13,437 nt of DNA from CAZLNO01 sp964561005 (lineage in GTDB: Bacteria > Pseudomonadota > Alphaproteobacteria > Kiloniellales > Rhodovibrionaceae), in assembly GCA_964561005.1 (NCBI GenBank), contig CAZLNO010000101.1, positions 1-13,437 of the forward strand. The letters run 5' to 3'. Each line of letters begins with the position of its first letter. Within the stretch, counting starts at the first letter, position 1. This document shows positions 5,397-13,301 of this stretch, in pieces. The notes below the pieces were generated by a model, which worked only from the letters and a program-made list of their open reading frames with translations, had not been told where the DNA came from and made no database searches. Made by a program: the position numbers and the translations under genes.

Positions 5397-5720
5397 ATGA
5401 CGGGACACCTTGGACATCGCACGACCGCCGCCGCCATGACCGCGCTGGAGCTGCGGGTCGACGGACCGATCGCGCCGATGACGCGCCGCGCCCTGCGATT
5501 CGGCGGGGTCGCGGCCTTCGACCGCGCCCGAGCGGCCGCGTCGGCGCGGTGCTACGACCGCCTGGCCCGCGACAGCCTGAGCACCATCGCGGCGGTGCGG
5601 CGACGCCTTGCCGTTGCGCCCGCGAATCCTTCGGCTGCGTCAACCCTGGCGTGGCACAGGCGCCGTCTCGCCTGGCTGCGCCGCCAGGGCCTGGCCGCGC
5701 GGGGCCGCGCGACAGCCTGA
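5397..5720 (+). CDS. Small basic protein of unknown function
   Basis: A 107-residue Ala/Arg-rich protein that I do not recognise. It has a Thr/Ala-rich N-terminus, a segment ELRVDGPIAPMTRRALRFGG, and two Arg-rich helical stretches, ending WHRRRLAWLRRQGLAARG. No signal peptide or membrane segment is seen. Codon use is high GC3 like the true genes around it, which favours a real gene, but Ala/Arg bias is also typical of spurious frames in GC-rich DNA. ATG 5397 is chosen; an in-frame TTG at 5385 is possible. The 22-nt palindrome covering the start is the strongest sign of regulation. A small DNA- or RNA-binding protein would fit its charge. Confidence 0.45.
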   Translation: MTGHLGHRTTAAAMTALELRVDGPIAPMTRRALRFGGVAAFDRARAAASARCYDRLARDSLSTIAAVRRRLAVAPANPSAASTLAWHRRRLAWLRRQGLAARGRATA

Positions 5721-5824
5721 TCCGAGCCGCCTTCCCAGCCGGCGAAAGGCTGTGCTAGCGTTCCCGAAAGGGCCGCGCGGGCCGCGTGGCACCAAGGTGG
5801 CACGCAAGCGCTGGATACGTACAC

Positions 5825-6670
5825 ATGACGGCATGGCATTTCTGGCAGGGCGCCTGGGTGACCGGGAATCCCGGCATCATGGGCCCGATGAGTCACGGCG
5901 CCTGGATGGCGTCCACGGTGTTCGACGGCGCCCGCGCCTTCGACGGCCGCGCGCCCGACCTGGACCGCCACTGCCAGCGCCTGATCGACTCCTGCCACGC
6001 CATGGACCTGCAGCCGATCGTCAGCGCCGGCGAGGTCGAGGAGATGGTGCGGGACGGCATCAAGCGCTTCGCGCCCGCCACGGCGCTCTACATCCGGCCG
6101 ATGTTCTGGGCGGAGACCGGCTTCGTCGCCCCCGACCCGGAATCGACACAGTTCTGCCTGACCCTGTCCGAGAGCGCGCTCCCCGAGCCGCGCGGGCTGA
6201 GCGTCTGCCTGTCGTCCTATCGCCGGCCGCTGCCCGACACCGCGCCCACCGACGCCAAGGCCGCCTGCCTCTATCCCACCTCCGGCCGCGCCCTGCGGGA
6301 GGCGCAGCGCAAGGGCTTCGACAACGCGGTGGTGCTGGATGGCCTGAACAACGTGGCCGAGCTGGCCACCGCCAACATCTGGATGGTCAAGAACGGCGAG
6401 ATCGCCACGCCGGCGCCCAACGGCACCTTCCTGAACGGCATCACCAAGCAGCGCGTCATGGCGCTGCTGCGCGAGGATGGCCATGCCGTGGTCGAGCGCC
6501 GCATCACCTGGCCGGAAATCCGCGACGCCGACGAGGTCTTCACCACCGGCAACTACGCCAAGGTCCTGCCGATCGTGAAGGTGGAGGAGCGCGCGCTGCA
6601 GCCGGGTCCGGTGTACGCCCGTGCCCGCGCCCTCTACTGGGCCTGGGCCCAGGACACCGCGCCGGTATAG
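5825..6670 (+). CDS. Branched-chain amino acid aminotransferase-like protein (class IV, PLP)
   Basis: A 281-residue fold-type IV pyridoxal-phosphate aminotransferase, close to the usual family length. The likely reaction is reversible transfer of an amino group between leucine, isoleucine or valine and 2-oxoglutarate in the cytoplasm. Visible features are the N-terminal MGPMSHGAWMASTVFDGARA (19-38), the PLP-binding Lys145 in DAKAACLYPTSGRA, the conserved Glu179 in NVAELATANIWMV where most relatives read EGSxxN, and NGITKQRVMALL at the C-terminal phosphate-binding turn. The start is the ATG before TAWHFWQGAW; the longer frame adds nothing conserved. It appears to be a stand-alone gene. D-amino acid transaminase or aminodeoxychorismate lyase are related alternatives; substrate cannot be fixed from sequence. 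Confidence 0.85.
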   Translation: MTAWHFWQGAWVTGNPGIMGPMSHGAWMASTVFDGARAFDGRAPDLDRHCQRLIDSCHAMDLQPIVSAGEVEEMVRDGIKRFAPATALYIRPMFWAETGFVAPDPESTQFCLTLSESALPEPRGLSVCLSSYRRPLPDTAPTDAKAACLYPTSGRALREAQRKGFDNAVVLDGLNNVAELATANIWMVKNGEIATPAPNGTFLNGITKQRVMALLREDGHAVVERRITWPEIRDADEVFTTGNYAKVLPIVKVEERALQPGPVYARARALYWAWAQDTAPV

Positions 6671-6752
6671 CCCTGACGCCGGTTAACTTCCTCTTTAGAC
6701 CCTGAAACTACCGTTCCGCCGGATTCGGAGCGGCCGGTTGGAGCGATTCCGC

Positions 6753-7154
6753 ATGGCATCCCTGGATATGGACGGGCCCTACGCGCTGACGGAACAGGAA
6801 ATCAGGCGCGTGGTGTCCGAGCCCCTGCCGGGCAGCTTCGCCATCGGCCGGATGACCAAGGACAAGCGTTTCCTGGTGCGTTACGTCGGCCGCGACGACA
6901 AGGACCTGCGCCAGGCGCTGCTCAAGTGGATACCCGCCGCCAAGGGGCCGACGGGCCTGCTCGGCCGGCTGAAGGGCGGCGAGCCGCCCAACGATTGCTT
7001 CAAGTTCTCCTACGCCATGGACGCCACGGCGGCGTTCGAGAAGCAGTGCCGCGCCTACCACGCCTTCAACCAACAGGGCAGGCTGAAGAACGGCGGCCAT
7101 CCCAAGCCGCCCGGCCGCGGCCGGATGGACTGCCCGATCTGCGGCGCCCGGTGA
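6753..7154 (+). CDS. Degenerate GIY-YIG-like protein
   Basis: A 133-residue protein whose first part fits a GIY-YIG nuclease-like fold: GSFAIGRMTKDKRFLVRYVG takes the place of the G-I-Y and Y-I-G strands, followed by RDDKDLRQALLKWI and, later, FKFSYAMDATAAFEKQCRAY, where Glu would match the metal-binding Glu of the family. The GIY strand is altered (FAI) and the usual Arg in the helix after YIG is not obvious, so nuclease activity is doubtful. The C-terminus ends with CPIC, a possible half zinc site with the Cys of EKQC. ATG 6753 is chosen because GGAG lies about 9 nt upstream; TTG 6738 and ATG 6768 are alternatives. It converges on the synthetase gene with 24 nt between stops. Confidence 0.6.
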   Translation: MASLDMDGPYALTEQEIRRVVSEPLPGSFAIGRMTKDKRFLVRYVGRDDKDLRQALLKWIPAAKGPTGLLGRLKGGEPPNDCFKFSYAMDATAAFEKQCRAYHAFNQQGRLKNGGHPKPPGRGRMDCPICGAR

Positions 7155-7178
7155 CGCGCCGGCACGCCCGCAGCCCCC

Positions 7179-8774
7179 TCACACGGCGACGCGGCTCAGG
7201 TCCTCGCCGGCGAGCGCCTTGCGCAGCAGCGTCTTGAAGTTGTCCAGCCCGTAAAGCGCGATGAAGGAGCCCAGGCGCGGCCCCTGCTCCTGGCCCAGCA
7301 GGATTTCGTAGAGCGCCTTGAACCAGTGCCGCAGGCTCTCGAAGTCGTGGCGCTTGCCCACCTCGTAGACGCGGTTCTGGATGTCCTCCGCCCCGGCGCC
7401 GGCCGACAGCGCGTCCAGTTCCGCCAGCAGGTCGGCGATGGCCGCCCGCTCCACGTCCGTCGGTGCGCGGTAGCGCTTGTGGGGCTTCACAAAGTCCCGG
7501 TAGTAGGCGATGGCGTGGCCGACGAGGCGGTCCAGGAAGGGGGCGGACTTTGGACTGGCGCCGGGGACGTAGCGGCTGATGAAGCCCCAGAGCACGGCGC
7601 GGTCCTCGGTGTTCGCCGCGCTGGCCAGGTTCAGCAGCATGGCGTAGCTGGGCCCCGTCTCCGGTCCGGGCGGCGCGCCGCCGTGGATGTGCCAGACCGG
7701 GTTCTCCAGCCACTTCGCCGACTCGCTTTCCTGGTGGTATTTTGAAAGAAACGTCAGATAGTCGTCGACGTTGCGCGGGATGACGTCGAAGTACAGCTTC
7801 TTGGCCGAGCGCGGCTTCTGGAACATGAACAGCGACAGGCTTTCCGACGGGCCGTAGGTCAGCCACTCGTCGACCGTCAGGCCGTTGCCCTTGGATTTGG
7901 AGATCTTCTCGCCGTTGTCGTCCAGGAACAGCTCGTAGGTGAATCCTTCCGGCGGCCGGCCGCCCAGCGCCTTGACGATCCTGGCGCCGACCTTGACCGA
8001 ATCGATGAGGTCCTTGCCCGACATCTCATAGTCGACGTCGAGCGCGTACCAGCGCATGGCCCAGTCGGGCTTCCACTGCAGCTTGCAGTGGCCGCCGGTG
8101 ACCGGCAGCTCGGTCTTCGTGCCGTCCTCGTCCGCGAACACGATGGTGCCGGCGTCCGGATCGCGCTCCAGGATCGGCACCTGCAGCACCTTCCCGCTCT
8201 TCGGCGAGATCGGCAGGAAGGGGCTGTAGGTCTTGCGCCGCTCCGGCCCCAGGGTCGGCAGCATGATCGCCATGATGTCGTCGTAGTGCCGCAGCACGTC
8301 GCGAAGCGCCTGGTCGAAGCGGCCGGAATTGTAGCACTCGGTCGAGGAGACGAACTCGTACTCGAAGCCGAAATAATCCAGGAACTTGCGCAGCCGCGCG
8401 TTGTTGTGGTGGCCGAAGCTCTCGTGCGTGCCGAAGGGGTCGGGGATTTTGGTCAGCGGCTTGCCCAGATGCTCGCGCACCATCTCCGGGTTGGGGATGT
8501 TGTCCGGGACCTTGCGCAGGCCGTCCATGTCGTCGGAGAAGGTGACGAGGCGCGTGGGCACGTCGCTCATCGCCTCGAAGGCGCGGCGCACCATCGTGGT
8601 CCGCGCCACCTCGCCGAAGGTGCCGATGTGCGGCAGGCCGGAGGGGCCGTACCCGGTCTCGAACAGCACGTGGCCCTTCGCCGGGGTCTGGTCCCCGATA
8701 CGCGCGACGATCTTCCGTGCCTCCTCGAACGGCCAGGCCTTCGCGGCCCGCGCCAGCTCCCGCAACTCCGCCAT
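7179..8774 (-). CDS. lysS: Lysyl-tRNA synthetase, class I
   Basis: A 531-residue class I (archaeal-type) lysyl-tRNA synthetase, which charges tRNA-Lys with lysine using ATP in the cytoplasm. The Rossmann catalytic domain carries the HIGH-type motif at residues 49-51 (GYGPSGLPHIGTFGEV) and the KMSKS-type motif KISKS at 290-294 (DDNGEKISKSKGNGLTVDEW). The stretch TECYNSGRFDQALRDVL and the conserved GGHCKLQWKPDWAMRW precede it, and a helical anticodon-binding region follows. Class I LysRS replaces the common class II enzyme in many alphaproteobacteria. The ATG at 8774 is chosen because MAELRELARAAKAWPFEEA is a typical N-terminus; the frame upstream is not conserved-looking. The gene is intact. 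Confidence 0.95.
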   Translation of the reverse strand: MAELRELARAAKAWPFEEARKIVARIGDQTPAKGHVLFETGYGPSGLPHIGTFGEVARTTMVRRAFEAMSDVPTRLVTFSDDMDGLRKVPDNIPNPEMVREHLGKPLTKIPDPFGTHESFGHHNNARLRKFLDYFGFEYEFVSSTECYNSGRFDQALRDVLRHYDDIMAIMLPTLGPERRKTYSPFLPISPKSGKVLQVPILERDPDAGTIVFADEDGTKTELPVTGGHCKLQWKPDWAMRWYALDVDYEMSGKDLIDSVKVGARIVKALGGRPPEGFTYELFLDDNGEKISKSKGNGLTVDEWLTYGPSESLSLFMFQKPRSAKKLYFDVIPRNVDDYLTFLSKYHQESESAKWLENPVWHIHGGAPPGPETGPSYAMLLNLASAANTEDRAVLWGFISRYVPGASPKSAPFLDRLVGHAIAYYRDFVKPHKRYRAPTDVERAAIADLLAELDALSAGAGAEDIQNRVYEVGKRHDFESLRHWFKALYEILLGQEQGPRLGSFIALYGLDNFKTLLRKALAGEDLSRVAV

Positions 8775-9094
8775 GACTGAAAATCCACTGCTGGAATACC
8801 GAGATGAATCGCGCGCGAACCTAGGCGGTGCCGGGCACGGGGTCAATGTGGAGAAGCAGGCACGCGCCAGACGCTGTTGGGGCGAGGCAGGGCGTGGGCA
8901 GAAGACTGGAGCCGCGAGTCTGGTCCTGGATTTCGCGGCGATGCACTCGCACACCTTGTCGGCCGAGGAAACCCCGCCGCACGGCGGGGTTCGCAAAATT
9001 TGACCTGGCCACGCGGCCGCCGATCTTCAGCCCTTGAATTTCGCGCGGCCCGTCGCGTAGCCGCGAGATATCACACGACAATGACGCCGGTCGG
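8775..9094. other. Gene-free stretch upstream of lysS, with one hairpin
   Basis: No supportable gene is seen in these 320 nt. The 3' part (about 9000-9094) follows the stop of the small gene ending at 9095. The part next to the synthetase (8775-8960) presumably contains its promoter, but no convincing -35/-10 pair stands out. A perfect hairpin lies at 8970-8991. Confidence 0.55.
8970..8991 (-). terminator. Hairpin, possible terminator of the two-gene unit
   Basis: AACCCCGCCG (8970-8979) and CGGCGGGGTT (8982-8991) are perfect complements around CA, giving a 9-bp stem with a 4-nt loop. On the minus strand the stem ends GGGGTTTCCTC, a weak T-run. It lies about 100 nt beyond the stop of the 57-residue gene and upstream of the synthetase, so it may end the upstream unit. 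A simple intergenic repeat is the alternative. Confidence 0.45.
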
Positions 9095-9268
9095 TCATCC
9101 CCCGCAGACGACGCGTCGACCTCCAGCGGCAGAGGCGCCGCGGTCATCATCGAAATCATAGCGACGGAGGGCGGCCTTCACCTCGGGCTTGCGGAGCCAC
9201 TTGCGAACATACTCGGCCTGCCGTTGTTCCACGGTCTCCATCAACCGGATCTGTTCGTCACGGTCCAT
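9095..9268 (-). CDS. Small protein of unknown function, second gene of a two-gene unit
   Basis: A 57-residue protein starting MDRDEQIRLMETVEQRQAEY and continuing VRKWLRKPEVKAALRRYDFD, a charged, probably helical segment, with a loose Gly-rich end (VVCGG). The start at 9268 is fixed by AAGGAGG about 9 nt upstream; longer in-frame starts lack such a site. It follows the 161-residue gene by 61 nt on the same strand. I do not recognise it. A small charged helical partner next to a larger unknown protein would suit an antitoxin, immunity or adaptor role, but nothing in the sequence proves it. Confidence 0.55.
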   Translation of the reverse strand: MDRDEQIRLMETVEQRQAEYVRKWLRKPEVKAALRRYDFDDDRGASAAGGRRVVCGG

Positions 9269-9329
9269 CGTCGCAGCCCTCCTTGGCTTTCGCACTCGCA
9301 TCATAGCGACGTCGCTTCGGCTTGGCAAA

Positions 9330-9815
9330 TCAGGATTGATCTTCCCGCTCCATCCACCAGCAGCGCTTATCGCCGAAGGGATCGGCCACGTGCAGGCGAT
9401 AGCCGGCTTTCGCAAAGACCTGGCTGATCAACTCATGCTTTTCAAGTCCGCGCCCGCCCGCATAGCCGTCACGTGTGCACCGGAAGACCCAAGCCGGGCG
9501 GACCGTATCGAGAAGATAACGGGTGGCATGCATCACGGCCTTCATGATCAGCGCTCGGTCCCGTCCACTGATGCTCACGGGCACCTCAAGCCCGCTCCAG
9601 TATACATGCTCACCCTCACCGAGATAATCCCTCTCGATCAAATTGAAATAGTATTCCAGGAAGCCGCCTGCCATCGGTTCCAAACCTACGGATATGAAAA
9701 AATTGACCTGGTTATCCGGATCGAACCCCACATAGACGAACAATACGTGTGCATCGCCTTCCGCGAAATACTCGGCACAAATCTCTTCGTCCGTGACGGT
9801 GCAGACGAATGCCAC
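9330..9815 (-). CDS. Unknown protein from a lower-GC, probably acquired, two-gene unit
   Basis: A 161-residue protein with an alpha/beta look that I do not recognise. An N-terminal half rich in Phe, Tyr and acidic residues (HVLFVYVGFD, VNFFISVGLEP, FLEYYFNLIERDYLG) is followed by SGRDRALIMKAVMHATRYLL, then RPAWVFRCTRDG and a C-terminal KHELISQVFAKAGYRLHVAD and CWWMER. No signal peptide or membrane segment is evident. The start is GTG 9815 with AGGGAG about 7 nt upstream. Codon use is unlike the neighbours, with frequent TTT, TTG, ATA, GTA and AGG, a sign of horizontal transfer. It is the first gene of a unit with the 57-residue gene at 9095-9268. Toxin, phage-related or defence function are possible but unsupported. 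Confidence 0.72.
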   Translation of the reverse strand: MAFVCTVTDEEICAEYFAEGDAHVLFVYVGFDPDNQVNFFISVGLEPMAGGFLEYYFNLIERDYLGEGEHVYWSGLEVPVSISGRDRALIMKAVMHATRYLLDTVRPAWVFRCTRDGYAGGRGLEKHELISQVFAKAGYRLHVADPFGDKRCWWMEREDQS

Positions 9816-9889
9816 GAATCACTCCCTTGATAAAACCAAGGCTCGTTCGGTATGCGTCCAGGGGATCTGGTGAACGACGATGCGAAACT

Positions 9890-9917
9890 TTTATCGAAAC
9901 TGCGTACGAGGCTGCAA
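9890..9917 (-). promoter_or_regulatory. Possible promoter for the 9815-9095 unit
   Basis: On the minus strand TTGCAG (9917-9912) and GATAAA (9895-9890) are 16 nt apart. They match three and four of six consensus bases and would give a leader of about 70 nt before the GTG at 9815. The assignment is weak. Confidence 0.25.
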
Positions 9918-10015
9918 GCGTGCTTCATGCTCCGGGCAGGCGCTGCACGCAGAACGGTTGGCATCAGGGGAATAGAGCAGCGCGGTTGACCATGGCAGCG
10001 CGTCTGGTGTGCCCC

Positions 10016-10021
10016 TATAAT
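10016..10021 (+). promoter_or_regulatory. Perfect -10 box implying a leaderless helicase mRNA
   Basis: TATAAT at 10016-10021 is followed by only 7 nt (CCCCGCG) before the ATG at 10029. Transcription normally starts about 6-8 nt after a -10 box, so the first transcribed base should be at or next to the A of the start codon. There is no Shine-Dalgarno. A good -35 is not seen at 17 nt; TTGACC at 9986-9991 is 24 nt away. Confidence 0.55.
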
Positions 10022-10028
10022 CCCCGCG

Positions 10029-12830
10029 ATGACCGCGCCGTCCGACCTTCCGGCCGACTCCGCCGCCCCGACGCGCGTGCGCCTGCCGCGCGCGCCGGTG
10101 CTGGTGCCCGGACTGTCGGCGTCGGCGTGGATGGACGGCGAGGGCGAGGTCGCGCGGCTGGGCCACGACGCCGCGCTCGCGCGTGCCAGAGAAGAGCCGC
10201 CGATCGTCTGCCATGTCCGGGCCACGGCGCGCCGGCTGGGCGGGGAGCCCTTCGCGGCCTTCGACCTCTTGGAGCTGTACGCCTTCGTGCGCCCGGCCAG
10301 CTTCTGCACGCCGACGCCGCGCGGCGTGGCGAGCGCGCTCGGACTGCCGCTTCCCCAGGACCTGGAGGCCGCGGCCGGCACGCTGCATCGCGCCGCCGCC
10401 GCGCTGCTGACCGAGCTGGCCGCAAGCGGCCGACGGGAGCGCGACGCCGCCGGGATCGGCTGGATCATGGCGCGGGCGGGCTGGCGCTGGGGTCCGTATG
10501 TGCTCGCGGCGCTGGGCTTTGACGCGCACGAGGGCGAGGCCGGACCGCGCCGGGACGTCGGCCTGCGCGTCTGGGAGCGCTTCGGCGAGTGGTCGGAGCA
10601 GGCGCCCGAGCCGCCGCCCGGCAACCAGCCGGTCTCGGCCGAGGAGGCCCGCCGCCGCCTGGCCGAGCTGCTGGACGACGACGCCGAGGCGCGGCCGCAG
10701 CAGGCCGACTACGCCTCCGCCGTGACCCACGCCTTCTGGCCGCGCGCGCACCGCGACGCACCCAACATGGTGCTGGCCGAGGCCGGCACCGGGGTGGGCA
10801 AGACACTGGGCTACATCGCCCCGGCCAGCCTCTGGGCGGAGAAGAACGCCGGCGCCGTCTGGCTGTCGACCTACACCCGCAACCTGCAGCACCAGATCGA
10901 CGGCGAGCTGGACCGCCTGTTCCCCGAGCGCCGGGAGAAGCAGCACAAGGTCGTGGTGCGCAAGGGGCGGGAGAACTACCTCTGCCTGTTGAACCTGGAG
11001 GAGGCGGTGAAGGCCGTCCAGGTGCGCCCGCAGGAGGCCGTGGCCATCGGCTTGATGGCGCGCTGGACCGCGCGCACCCGCGACGGCGACATGGTGGGCG
11101 GCGACTTCCCCGGCTGGCTGGTGGAACTGCTGGGCCGCGCGCGCACCCTGGGCCTGACCGACCGGCGCGGCGAGTGCATCTACGCCGCCTGCCCGCACTA
11201 CCGGAAGTGCTTCATCGAGGGCTCGATCCGCCGGGCGCGACGGGCGGAAATCGTGGTCGCCAACCACGCGCTGGTGATGATCCAGGCGGCGCTGGGCGGC
11301 GGCGACGAGGGGCGTCTGCCGAGCCGCTATGTCTTCGACGAGGGCCACCACGTCTTCGACGCCGCCGACAGCGCCTTCTCCGCCCACCTCAGCGGACGCG
11401 AGACGCGCGAGCTGCGGCGCTGGCTGCTGGGCGCCGACAGCCGGCGCGGCGGCAGCGGCAGCCGCATCCGCGGCCTGGCGCGGCGCATCGAGGACTTGCT
11501 GGGCGACGACCCGGACACCGCCGAGGCGCTGCACGACAGCCTGCGCGCCGCGCGCGTGCTGCCCGGCGACGGCTGGCACCAGCGCCTGGCGGACGGGCAG
11601 CCCGCCGGGCCGTGCGAGCACTTCCTGGCGGCCGTACGCGAACAGGTGTACGCGCGCGTCAACCGCCCCGGCGATCCGTACAGCCTGGAGACCGAGCTGC
11701 GCCCCGTGAGCGAGCCCCTGCTGGCCGCCGGCGGGGAACTGGACCAGGCGCTGGCCCGCCTGATCGCGCCGGTGAAGAAGCTGTACAATGGCCTGCTGCA
11801 ACGCCTGGACGACGAGGCCGGCGAACTGGACAGCGACACCCGTCGGCGCATCGAGGCCACCACGCGCAGCCTGGAGCGCCGCGCCGTCGTGCAGGTCGAG
11901 GCCTGGCGGCGGATGCTGGCGGCCCTGCGCGAGGCCGAGAGCCCGGCGGAATTCGTCGACTGGCTGATGGTGGAGCGGGCGGACGGCCGCGACGTCGACG
12001 TCGGCTACCACCGCCACTGGGTCGACCCCACGATCCCCTTCGCCAACGAGGTCGCGCGCAAGGCGCAGGGCCTGGTCGTCACCTCGGCCACGCTGACCGA
12101 GGGCAGCGGCGACCCGGAGACCGACTGGCAGGGCGCCGAGCTGCGCACCGGCGCGGTCCACCTGCCGCGCCCGGCCGTGCGCGCCGGCGTCCCCTCGCCC
12201 TTCGACTACGCCGCGCACACCAGGGTCTACATCGTCAACGACGTGCGCAAGGACGACCTGGACCAGGTGGCCGCCGCCTATCGCGAGCTGTTTCGCGCGG
12301 CGGGCGGCGGCGGACTGGGCCTGTTCACCGCCATCAGCCGCCTGCGCGGCGTCCACCGCCGCATCGGCGCGGCGCTGGAGGAGGCCGGGCTGCCGCTGTT
12401 CGCCCAGCACGTCGATGGCCTGGACGTCTCGACGCTGGTGGACATCTTCCGTGCCGAGGAGGACGCCTGCCTGCTGGGCACCGACGCGGTGCGCGACGGC
12501 GTCGACGTCCCCGGCCGCTCGCTGCGCCTCATCGTGTTCGACCGCGTGCCCTGGCCGCGCCCGGACATCCGCCACAAGGCGCGGCGCGAGCTGTTTGGCA
12601 AGCGGCGCTGGGACGATCTGCTGACCCGCCTGCGCCTGAAGCAGGCCTACGGCCGCCTGGTCCGGCGGGCGGACGATCACGGCGTCTTCGTCCTGCTCGA
12701 CCCGATGATGCCGTCGCGCCTCCTGAGCGCCTTCCCCGAGGGTGTGGAGGTGCGGCGCTGCGGCCTGGCCGAGGCGGTGGCCGGCAGCCGCGACTTCCTG
12801 ACGCCCGTCACCAGCGCTTCGCGCTCTTGA
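10029..12830 (+). CDS. DinG/XPD-family ATP-dependent DNA helicase
   Basis: A 933-residue superfamily 2 helicase of the Fe-S XPD/DinG type, expected to unwind DNA 5' to 3' and act on D-loops, R-loops or stalled forks. Seen motifs: Q-like RPQQ at 222-225, Walker A EAGTGVGKT at 251-259, four cysteines of the presumed Fe-S domain at 319, 383, 388 and 394, Walker B DEGH at 437-440, and motif VI QAYGRLVRR at about 872-880. Residues 1-200 carry a segment (IVCH at 59-62, FDLLELYAFVRP at 78-89, TPRGVASALGL) like the later part of a DnaQ-type exonuclease, but with no DxE motif, so this domain looks inactive. The start is ATG 10029, 7 nt after TATAAT. A TerB-family gene follows 66 nt downstream. Intact and typical in GC. 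Confidence 0.88.
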   Translation: MTAPSDLPADSAAPTRVRLPRAPVLVPGLSASAWMDGEGEVARLGHDAALARAREEPPIVCHVRATARRLGGEPFAAFDLLELYAFVRPASFCTPTPRGVASALGLPLPQDLEAAAGTLHRAAAALLTELAASGRRERDAAGIGWIMARAGWRWGPYVLAALGFDAHEGEAGPRRDVGLRVWERFGEWSEQAPEPPPGNQPVSAEEARRRLAELLDDDAEARPQQADYASAVTHAFWPRAHRDAPNMVLAEAGTGVGKTLGYIAPASLWAEKNAGAVWLSTYTRNLQHQIDGELDRLFPERREKQHKVVVRKGRENYLCLLNLEEAVKAVQVRPQEAVAIGLMARWTARTRDGDMVGGDFPGWLVELLGRARTLGLTDRRGECIYAACPHYRKCFIEGSIRRARRAEIVVANHALVMIQAALGGGDEGRLPSRYVFDEGHHVFDAADSAFSAHLSGRETRELRRWLLGADSRRGGSGSRIRGLARRIEDLLGDDPDTAEALHDSLRAARVLPGDGWHQRLADGQPAGPCEHFLAAVREQVYARVNRPGDPYSLETELRPVSEPLLAAGGELDQALARLIAPVKKLYNGLLQRLDDEAGELDSDTRRRIEATTRSLERRAVVQVEAWRRMLAALREAESPAEFVDWLMVERADGRDVDVGYHRHWVDPTIPFANEVARKAQGLVVTSATLTEGSGDPETDWQGAELRTGAVHLPRPAVRAGVPSPFDYAAHTRVYIVNDVRKDDLDQVAAAYRELFRAAGGGGLGLFTAISRLRGVHRRIGAALEEAGLPLFAQHVDGLDVSTLVDIFRAEEDACLLGTDAVRDGVDVPGRSLRLIVFDRVPWPRPDIRHKARRELFGKRRWDDLLTRLRLKQAYGRLVRRADDHGVFVLLDPMMPSRLLSAFPEGVEVRRCGLAEAVAGSRDFLTPVTSASRS

Positions 12831-12896
12831 CGCCGGGACGCGCGGCCGCGAACCTGCGCCGCGACCACACGACGCAACGGAAGGGCTGACCCCCGC

Positions 12897-13301
12897 ATGA
12901 TCGACCGCCACGAGGCCCTGGTCTACACCATGGTGCTGATGTCCGCCGCCGACCGCGACATGACCGACGACGAGCTGGGCACGATCGGGGAGGTCGTGCG
13001 GCACTGGCCGGCCTTTCGCGGCTACGACGACGGCGACCTGCCACGCGCGGCGGAGGCCTGCGCCAACCTGCTGCGCGACGAGGACGGGCTGGACCGGACG
13101 ATCGCGGCGATCGCCGCGGCGCTGTCGGACCCGCTGAAGGAAACCGCCTACGCCCTGGCCTGCGACATCGCCGCGGCGGATGGCTCGGCCAGCCAGGAAG
13201 AGCTGCGGCTGCTGGAGATCCTGCGCGACGGCCTGGAGATCGGCCGCCTGGAAGCCGCCGCCATCGAGTACGCCACCCGCGTCCGCCACCGCACCGCCTG
13301 A
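12897..13301 (+). CDS. TerB-family protein
   Basis: A 134-residue all-helical protein resembling the TerB (tellurite-resistance-associated) family. It shows the internal repeat typical of that fold: MSAADRDMTDDELGTI (15-30) and IAAADGSASQEELRLLEIL (91-109), each with acidic residues (Asp19/Asp21/Glu26 and Asp95/Glu101/Glu102) at the positions that bind metal in TerB. Single TerB proteins outside ter operons are widespread and their role is unclear; tellurite resistance should not be assumed. The ATG has GGAAGGG about 12 nt upstream. The 66-nt gap after the helicase stop without a terminator suggests one operon. Confidence 0.75.
   Translation: MIDRHEALVYTMVLMSAADRDMTDDELGTIGEVVRHWPAFRGYDDGDLPRAAEACANLLRDEDGLDRTIAAIAAALSDPLKETAYALACDIAAADGSASQEELRLLEILRDGLEIGRLEAAAIEYATRVRHRTA

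Noticed and set aside
8775..8996. Upstream extension of the lysS frame by 74 codons
   Set aside because: The extension is Pro/Ser/Arg/Cys-rich without similarity to synthetase N-termini, while the ATG at 8774 gives a typical beginning.
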